Notes under the pieces: model-generated
What the model was told of the DNA's origin: nothing
Seen by the model: only the letters and a program-made list of their open reading frames with translations
Databases searched by the model: none
From: Clostridia bacterium
Lineage (GTDB): Bacteria > Bacillota > Clostridia > Peptostreptococcales > Anaerovoracaceae
Direction: 5' to 3'
Assembly: GCA_024403135.1 (NCBI GenBank)
Contig: JAKSSK010000008.1
Location: 1-47,359 of the forward strand
DNA length: 47,359 nucleotides
Shown: one piece after another, positions 42,513 through 47,359 of the stretch
Numbering within the stretch: position 1 is the stretch's first letter
Layout of the letters: each line of letters starts with the position of its first letter
Made by a program: the position numbers and the translations under genes

Positions 42513-44502
42513 CAGTTTAAAGGACATTAAGGGATTAGGACCAAAGAAAATACAGTGCTTAGATAGACTAAACATCCAAAATTTAGAGGATTTAGTCTAT
42601 TTTCTGCCGAAAAAATATAACGATAAAAGATTTCCTCAATACATTTCAAGCTTGAAAGAAGGGGAAATCTCTTTTATTAAAACCATAGTTACTAGAACGG
42701 TCTACACAGGTAAGATACTCATCGTAAAGGCTGAAGATAAGACAGGTAAGATAGACCTGGTATTCTTTAACAGCAAGTACCTTGCTTCATACTTTAAGTC
42801 AGGTGAAGAATACACCTTTTACGGCAGGGTAACCAGAGGGAAAAACAAGAATCTTCAGATGGTTCAGCCAGACTTTGATGAAGCCAGTGATTCATTCCCT
42901 GGCATAGAGCCAGTGTATAGGCTATCTAGAGGCCTTACCCAAAAGGACATTAGAAAGTTTGAAAGACAGGCCCTAGAAATATATTCAAAGGACGAATGGT
43001 TAAGTGAGGATATAGTTTCCCTTAACAAGCTTTGTGACATTAACTACGCCCTAAAGAACATTCACTTTCCAACCGATGAACACGCCTTTAAGATCTCCAG
43101 GTTTAGGGTTATCTTTGAAGAACTATTCATCTTTCAGATGGGACTTGGAATCATTAAAAAGCAGGGCCTTGAAAGGACTGCGGGAGCAAAGTTTAAGGGA
43201 GACGTAAGCCCATTTTTATCATCTCTATCCTTTAAGCTAACTCCAGGACAGGAGAAGGCTTTTAAGGAGATAGAAAACGATCTAGAGGAAGATACTGCCA
43301 TGAATAGGCTCCTTCAAGGAGACGTAGGTTCAGGAAAGACAATAATAGCTCAGCTTTGCTGCTACAAGGCATATATTTCTGGATTCCAAAGCGCAGTTAT
43401 GACACCTACTGAAATCCTAGCAAAGCAGCACTACGAGACCTTCACAAAGGACTTCTCATCCTTTGGCATAAAGGTAGGCCTTTTATGCAGCTCCATGAAG
43501 CAAAAGGAAAAGAAGGAAGTAATAGATGCTCTTGAAAAGGGAGAGATAGATATACTGGTTGGAACCCACGCTATCATACAGGAAGGGGTTAATTTTAAGA
43601 ACCTTGGACTTGTAGTTACAGATGAACAGCACAGGTTCGGCGTAAAGCAAAGAAATAGCCTAAGCGTCAAGGGAAAGGGTGCTAACATACTGGTTATGAC
43701 TGCAACCCCAATTCCTAGAACATTAGCTGTAATAGTGTACGGGGATATGGATAGCTCTGTAATTAAGACCATGCCAGTAGGTAGACTTCCAATAATCACC
43801 CAGGACTTTTCATCAAATAGCAGAAGGACTGTGTATTCCAAGGTTAAGGAAGAGGTAATGAAGGGCCATCAGGCCTACGTAGTTGCCCCTCTAATCGAGG
43901 AATCTGAGGCACTTGACATATTATCCGCTGAAGAGATCTACGAGGATTTAAAGGGTAAATTTGCCAGGGTTGGCCTTCTTCACGGAGCCATGAAGCAGGA
44001 AGAAAAGGACCAGGTGATGGCGGAATTCGTCTCTGGAAATATTGATGTACTTGTTTCTACCGTAGTAGTTGAAGTAGGAGTAAACGTTCCTAACGCTACA
44101 GTGATGGTCATTGAAAACTGCGAAAGATTTGGCCTGGCCCAGCTTCATCAGCTGAGAGGAAGAGTAGGAAGAGGTAAGGACCAGAGCTACTGCTATCTAG
44201 TACATAAAAACTTAAACGAAATTTCAAAGTCTAGATGCGATATCCTATGCCAAAGCACCGACGGCTTTGAAATTGCAGAGGAAGACCTAAAGCTTAGAGG
44301 TCCTGGAGATTTCTTTGGCACCAAGCAGCACGGACTTCCAGAGCTTAAGAATGCAGATTTAATAAACCACTACGGCCTTCTACAAAAGATAAAGCCCCAG
44401 GTGGATGAAATACTTAAAAAGGACCCTGACCTATCTATGCATGAAGGCATTAGAGGTAAGGTTATGGATATGTTTGGAAAGGACGGCCAGATTACCCTAT
44501 GA
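42502..44502 (+). CDS. recG: ATP-dependent DNA helicase RecG
   Basis: A helicase that reverses stalled forks and migrates branched DNA. The 666-residue protein has an N-terminal wedge/OB domain (about 1-230, LEDLVYFLPKKYNDKR), Walker A GDVGSGKT (near 273-280), DEQHRFGVKQR (near 373), and the C-terminal TRG motif region ending FFGTKQHGLPELK. It is slightly shorter than B. subtilis RecG (682). It overlaps rsmD by 4 bases. Confidence 0.97.
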   Translation: MQDNSLKDIKGLGPKKIQCLDRLNIQNLEDLVYFLPKKYNDKRFPQYISSLKEGEISFIKTIVTRTVYTGKILIVKAEDKTGKIDLVFFNSKYLASYFKSGEEYTFYGRVTRGKNKNLQMVQPDFDEASDSFPGIEPVYRLSRGLTQKDIRKFERQALEIYSKDEWLSEDIVSLNKLCDINYALKNIHFPTDEHAFKISRFRVIFEELFIFQMGLGIIKKQGLERTAGAKFKGDVSPFLSSLSFKLTPGQEKAFKEIENDLEEDTAMNRLLQGDVGSGKTIIAQLCCYKAYISGFQSAVMTPTEILAKQHYETFTKDFSSFGIKVGLLCSSMKQKEKKEVIDALEKGEIDILVGTHAIIQEGVNFKNLGLVVTDEQHRFGVKQRNSLSVKGKGANILVMTATPIPRTLAVIVYGDMDSSVIKTMPVGRLPIITQDFSSNSRRTVYSKVKEEVMKGHQAYVVAPLIEESEALDILSAEEIYEDLKGKFARVGLLHGAMKQEEKDQVMAEFVSGNIDVLVSTVVVEVGVNVPNATVMVIENCERFGLAQLHQLRGRVGRGKDQSYCYLVHKNLNEISKSRCDILCQSTDGFEIAEEDLKLRGPGDFFGTKQHGLPELKNADLINHYGLLQKIKPQVDEILKKDPDLSMHEGIRGKVMDMFGKDGQITL

Positions 44503-45038
44503 GGATAATAGCAGGTGAATTTAAGGGAAGAAAGCTTGAAGCTCCCGTGGATAACAGAATAAGGCCCACAACCGACAAGGTTAAGGAGGCAATGTTTAGC
44601 ATGCTGATGCCATATATTGATGATGCAGTATGCCTAGACCTTTTTGCAGGAACAGGAAATCTAGGACTGGAAGCCCTATCTAGAGGTGCAGCTAAGTGCT
44701 ATTTTTCAGATAACTCAAAGTCTAGTTTAAGCCTTCTAAAGACTAATATTTCTAAGTGCAAGATGGATGAATATTCCCTTGTGCTTCCTGGAGATTACGA
44801 GAGGAATCTTGCTAGGATAAGTGAAAAGCTTGATATCGTGCTTATTGACCCTCCATACATGGATGGCCTATATGATAACTGCTTTAAACTTCTTAGAGAA
44901 TATGACCTTTTAAAAGAAGAAGGGGTAATAGTTTGTGAGCACAGCGAAAAGGTGGATATGGCTGATGAAGTCTTTGGCTTTAAGAAAATTAAAGAGAAAA
45001 AATATGGCAGCATAATTCTATCCATTTATGTTGATTAA
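44499..45038 (+). CDS. rsmD: 16S rRNA (guanine-966-N2)-methyltransferase
   Basis: Methylates G966 of 16S rRNA. 179 residues with the SAM-binding LDLFAGTGNLGLEALSRGA motif and the catalytic DPPY (LIDPPYMDGLY). ATGA overlap with recG. The coaD promoter -35 overlaps its stop codon. Confidence 0.96.
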   Translation: MRIIAGEFKGRKLEAPVDNRIRPTTDKVKEAMFSMLMPYIDDAVCLDLFAGTGNLGLEALSRGAAKCYFSDNSKSSLSLLKTNISKCKMDEYSLVLPGDYERNLARISEKLDIVLIDPPYMDGLYDNCFKLLREYDLLKEEGVIVCEHSEKVDMADEVFGFKKIKEKKYGSIILSIYVD

Positions 45039-45060
45039 TATCCTATCTTTGTGATAAAAT
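45031..45060 (+). promoter_or_regulatory. promoter of coaD
   Basis: TTGATT (45031-45036) overlapping the rsmD stop, 18-base spacer ending TGA, TAAAAT (45055-45060), an extended -10. A short leader holding GGAGG precedes coaD. Confidence 0.68.
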
Positions 45061-45082
45061 ATATTAAATTTTGGAGGTAATT

Positions 45083-45562
45083 ATGGCAACTAAAGCACTT
45101 TATGCTGGTTCCTTTGATCCACTTACAAACGGTCATTACGATATTATAAAGAGGGCCTCAAAGCTTTGCGATGAGTTGGTAGTAGGGGTAATATCTAACC
45201 CACAGAAGAAACCTCTTTTAGATATTGATACTAGAGTGAAACTTATAGGACAGGCAACTAAAGATTTGGAAAATGTTAAGGTTCAAAGCTTTGAAGGACT
45301 TTTAGCAGACTATGTAAACGATAACAAGTTTGACATGGTAGTTAGAGGACTTAGAAGCAGCCTAGACTTCGATAACGAAATAGCCATGGCACAGATGAAT
45401 GCAAGGCTTTACAAGGGAAATGTTGAAACCGTATTCCTTATGACTAGCCCAGACTATGCATTTTTAAGCTCCACCATGGTGAAGGAAGTTGCATCCCTAA
45501 AGGGGGACATTAAGGGCTTAGTTCCAGATGCAATATTTGATGAATTGATGAAGAAATTTTAG
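45083..45562 (+). CDS. coaD: pantetheine-phosphate adenylyltransferase
   Basis: Makes dephospho-CoA from 4'-phosphopantetheine and ATP, the fourth step of coenzyme A synthesis. 159 residues, hexamer-forming nucleotidyltransferase. Signatures: AGSFDPLTNGHYDII (T/HxGH motif, N-terminal), VVRGLRSSLDFDNEIAMAQMN, and the C-terminal FLSSTMVKEVASL. The ATG at 45083 has TTGGAGG ahead; a TTG at 45071 in frame is rejected. Confidence 0.98.
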   Translation: MATKALYAGSFDPLTNGHYDIIKRASKLCDELVVGVISNPQKKPLLDIDTRVKLIGQATKDLENVKVQSFEGLLADYVNDNKFDMVVRGLRSSLDFDNEIAMAQMNARLYKGNVETVFLMTSPDYAFLSSTMVKEVASLKGDIKGLVPDAIFDELMKKF

Positions 45563-45572
45563 GAGGACTAAA

Positions 45573-46118
45573 GTGAACGTATTAGATTTATTAGATGATA
45601 TTGAAATATTAGTTGATGATGCTCCAGGCCTACCTTTAACAGGTAAGATCATGGTAGACAAGGAAGAACTTCTAAGAATCGTTGAAGAGATTAGAACTTC
45701 ACTTCCAGACGACGTTCAGCAGGCTAGATGGGTTAAAGACGAAAAGAACAGGATCCTTCAAGACGCTAAAGATGAGTTTGAAAAGATTATCCTTGAAGCT
45801 AAAAAGCAGGCAGATTACCTGGTAGAGACTGATGAAATAACTACTAGAGCTAAGAACAAGGCTAACGAAATCATGACTGAAGCAGAAGAAAACTCAAAGA
45901 TGCTAAAGATGAAGACATATAGATATGTGGACGATATTCTTATCGACATGCAGGAAAAGATGGATGATCTTAATCTGAAGTACTTTGGCGAAATGTACGC
46001 TAATCTAGAAAAGTCCTTCGTAAGCATAAACGAGGTTCTAACAGCAAATAGAGATCAGGTTAAAGAGATGGCTTTTAAGACTCAAAACGGACAAGACGTA
46101 GATATGACTCAAGAATAA
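45573..46118 (+). CDS. coiled-coil protein of unknown function, downstream of coaD
   Basis: A 181-residue soluble protein with GTG start and AGGAGGA ahead. The N-terminal 50 residues (VLDLLDDIEILVDDAPGLPLTGKIMVDKEELLRIVEEIRTSLPDDV) are followed by a long charged helix (about 55-150), predicted coiled coil, similar in look to V-type ATPase subunit E, F0 subunit b or DivIVA proteins. In many clostridia a gene of this type sits between coaD and the tmcAL/rpmF region. A cell-division-linked role is possible but unproven. Followed by a terminator. Confidence 0.75.
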   Translation: MNVLDLLDDIEILVDDAPGLPLTGKIMVDKEELLRIVEEIRTSLPDDVQQARWVKDEKNRILQDAKDEFEKIILEAKKQADYLVETDEITTRAKNKANEIMTEAEENSKMLKMKTYRYVDDILIDMQEKMDDLNLKYFGEMYANLEKSFVSINEVLTANRDQVKEMAFKTQNGQDVDMTQE

Positions 46119-46146
46119 TCCATAGCCTGGCTATGGATTCTTTTTT
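46117..46146 (+). terminator. terminator after the coiled-coil gene, abutting tmcAL
   Basis: 10-bp stem 46117-46126 / 46130-46139 (AATCCATAGC with GCTATGGATT), CTG loop, then CTTTTTT. It ends 4 bases before the tmcAL start codon. Confidence 0.85.
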
Positions 46147-46150
46147 AGAT

Positions 46151-47218
46151 ATGAAGACATTAGGTATAGTGGCAGAATACAACCCCTTCCACAATGGACA
46201 TAAGTACCACGTGGAAACTGCCAAAGAAAAATCGGGGGCGGACGTATGTATCGCAATAATGAGCGGAAACTTCTCTCAAAGGGGACTTCCATGCGTAGAG
46301 GACAAGTGGACCAGGGCTAGGTGGGCTTTAGAAAATGGAGTTGACCTAGTTATTGAGCTACCTGTTTGCTATGCAACAAGCCACGCGGGAGATTTTGCTA
46401 AGGGATCAATTAAAATGCTTGAAAAGATGGGAGTAGACTACATATCCTTTGGAGCAGAAAATGATGGGGAAATCCTTAGGGAAATTGCAGATAAGGACTT
46501 TGATATCCTATCTAGCAAGGACTCCTATGCTAAGCAAAGGGAAGAAGCCTTAGGTAACGCAGAGATCCTTAGAAAGAGCAACAACATTTTGGCTATAGAG
46601 TACTTTAAGAGCATCAAAAACGCCAAGCCTTTAGTAATTAAAAGGCAGGGAACAGGCTACCTAGAAAAGGACATTAAGGGCTTTCCATCGGCTACCGCAG
46701 TAAGACAGCTTGCTAAGGAAGGTAAGGACTACTCTAAATACGTGCCAGAAGGTGTAAAGGTAATTCCTGAAAACCTTGATAAACTTTGGGAAATGGCGGT
46801 TTCTAAAGCTATCGAGATGGAAGCGGAAGATATAGACAGGATCAACTCCAGCGATGAAGGCTTCGGCAATCTGATCAAGAAAAAGGTTAGGATGGCAGGT
46901 AGCTATGAAGAGCTTGTGGAAGAGCTAAAGTCAAAGAAGTATACTAGATCAAGAATCCAAAGGTTCATCCTTCAGCTGGTGCTAGGAATAACCAAGGAAG
47001 ACGTTAAAGGGAAAACCATCAGGGTGCTTGGCTTTAATGAAAAGGGAAGTGCCTTTTTGAAGGAACTAAAGGATAGAGACGTTGAATACATCACCAAGGT
47101 AGGTAAGGAAGATATACCGCTAGATGTACGTGCAAACGACATATATAACCTGCTTCTTGGAAGGGATTTATACCAAAATTCCGATTACGTTAAAAAGCCT
47201 GTAATTATTACAAAATAA
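46151..47218 (+). CDS. tmcAL: tRNA(Met) cytidine acetate ligase (YlbM-type)
   Basis: Forms N4-acetylcytidine at the wobble position of elongator tRNA-Met using acetate and ATP. The 355-residue chain matches TmcAL; its nucleotidyltransferase motif is IVAEYNPFHNGHKYHV (HxGH) at the N-terminus, followed by SGNFSQRG and the ALENGVDLVIELPVCYATSHA region. The ATG at 46151 is chosen by alignment with the family (MKxxGIxAEYNPFHNGH). No Shine-Dalgarno is visible, and a terminator lies immediately before. An ATG at 46133 lies in that hairpin and would add six residues. Confidence 0.92.
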   Translation: MKTLGIVAEYNPFHNGHKYHVETAKEKSGADVCIAIMSGNFSQRGLPCVEDKWTRARWALENGVDLVIELPVCYATSHAGDFAKGSIKMLEKMGVDYISFGAENDGEILREIADKDFDILSSKDSYAKQREEALGNAEILRKSNNILAIEYFKSIKNAKPLVIKRQGTGYLEKDIKGFPSATAVRQLAKEGKDYSKYVPEGVKVIPENLDKLWEMAVSKAIEMEAEDIDRINSSDEGFGNLIKKKVRMAGSYEELVEELKSKKYTRSRIQRFILQLVLGITKEDVKGKTIRVLGFNEKGSAFLKELKDRDVEYITKVGKEDIPLDVRANDIYNLLLGRDLYQNSDYVKKPVIITK

Positions 47219-47219
47219 G

Positions 47220-47248
47220 TTGACAAACGGTATTTATCAATGTATAAT
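47220..47248 (+). promoter_or_regulatory. full-consensus promoter of rpmF
   Basis: TTGACA (47220-47225), exactly 17 bases, TATAAT (47243-47248): perfect consensus. It begins just after the tmcAL stop. Leader to rpmF is about 50 bases. Confidence 0.92.
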
Positions 47249-47307
47249 CTTACCGTTGACGACTAAAAATTGATTTAAAATAGAGAAAACCATAAGGAGG
47301 CGAGAAG

Positions 47308-47359
47308 ATGGCAGTTCCAAAAAATAGAACATCTGCAGCTAGAAGAGATAAGAGAAGAG
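47308..47359 (+). CDS. rpmF: 50S ribosomal protein L32 (5' part, runs off the window)
   Basis: First 17 codons read MAVPKNRTSAARRDKRR, the diagnostic L32 N-terminus. AAGGAGG (47294-47300) lies 7 bases ahead of the ATG. The rest is outside the window. The DUF177/YceD gene that usually precedes rpmF is absent here. Confidence 0.95.
   Translation, partial: MAVPKNRTSAARRDKRR

Overview
The window reads as a chromosomal segment of a low-to-moderate-GC, anaerobic member of the Bacillota, most likely class Clostridia (a Peptostreptococcales/Anaerovoracaceae-like lineage is my guess, not proven). Reasons: the Firmicutes-type order priA-def-fmt-rsmB-prpC-prkC-rsgA-rpe, a PASTA kinase, divergently placed argR-recN and ruvCAB, an anaerobic class III ribonucleotide reductase (nrdD/nrdG), iron-sulfur QueH, many radical SAM proteins, and AGA/AGG/ATA-rich codon use. 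No sporulation genes, CRISPR array, rRNA or prophage was seen.

Layout. 1-2.2 kb: 3' end of tRNA-Phe, a short-chain dehydrogenase, thymidine kinase, and a convergent radical SAM gene. 2.3-14.2 kb: queH, asnA and the long priA-to-rpe housekeeping operon, into which a lipoprotein Ntn hydrolase and a membrane zinc peptidase are inserted. 14.2-17.2 kb: a reverse-strand class A penicillin-binding protein. 17.3-22.9 kb: comEC and holA separated by a small accessory island (HicA/HicB toxin-antitoxin, a secreted Fn3-like protein, a RidA homologue), then a DMT exporter. 22.9-30.5 kb: recN/argR on the reverse strand, divergent from ruvC-ruvA-ruvB-queA-tgt-rlmD. 30.5-31.3 kb: a RAYT-type Y1 transposase framed by a perfect 19-bp inverted repeat. 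31.3-35.7 kb: the most unusual part, a probable operon of a 58-residue zinc ribbon, an alanine-dehydrogenase/PNT-like dehydrogenase, a 59-residue membrane protein, an 815-residue fusion protein and a DUF985 cupin. 35.8-38.7 kb: a TM1266-type small regulator with an ABC importer whose permease and ATPase are one chain, and a GNAT acetyltransferase. 38.8-41.7 kb: nrdD-nrdG behind a strong promoter with an NrdR box. 41.8 kb to the end: rpmB, Asp23/Gls24, recG, rsmD, coaD, a coiled-coil protein, tmcAL, and the start of rpmF.

The highlight is the protein at 32822-35269: a membrane module resembling an ECF transporter S component, then a radical SAM domain that keeps both mechanistic cysteines of the RlmN/Cfr class but lacks the RlmN N-terminal domain, then an MTA/SAH/5'-deoxyadenosine nucleosidase domain. 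A class A radical SAM methylase makes S-adenosylhomocysteine and 5'-deoxyadenosine, both substrates of such a nucleosidase, so the chain looks like a membrane-tethered methylating machine with built-in product removal. Its substrate cannot be read from the sequence.

Regulatory signals are unusually legible: extended -10 elements (TGN-TATAAT type) recur, full-consensus promoters precede hicAB and rpmF, and ruvC, the Asp23/Gls24 gene and the ridA homologue appear to be transcribed as leaderless mRNAs, with the -10 box only 6-9 nt from the start codon. Genes are tightly packed with 1-20 nt overlaps; no gene-free stretch exceeds about 150 bases.
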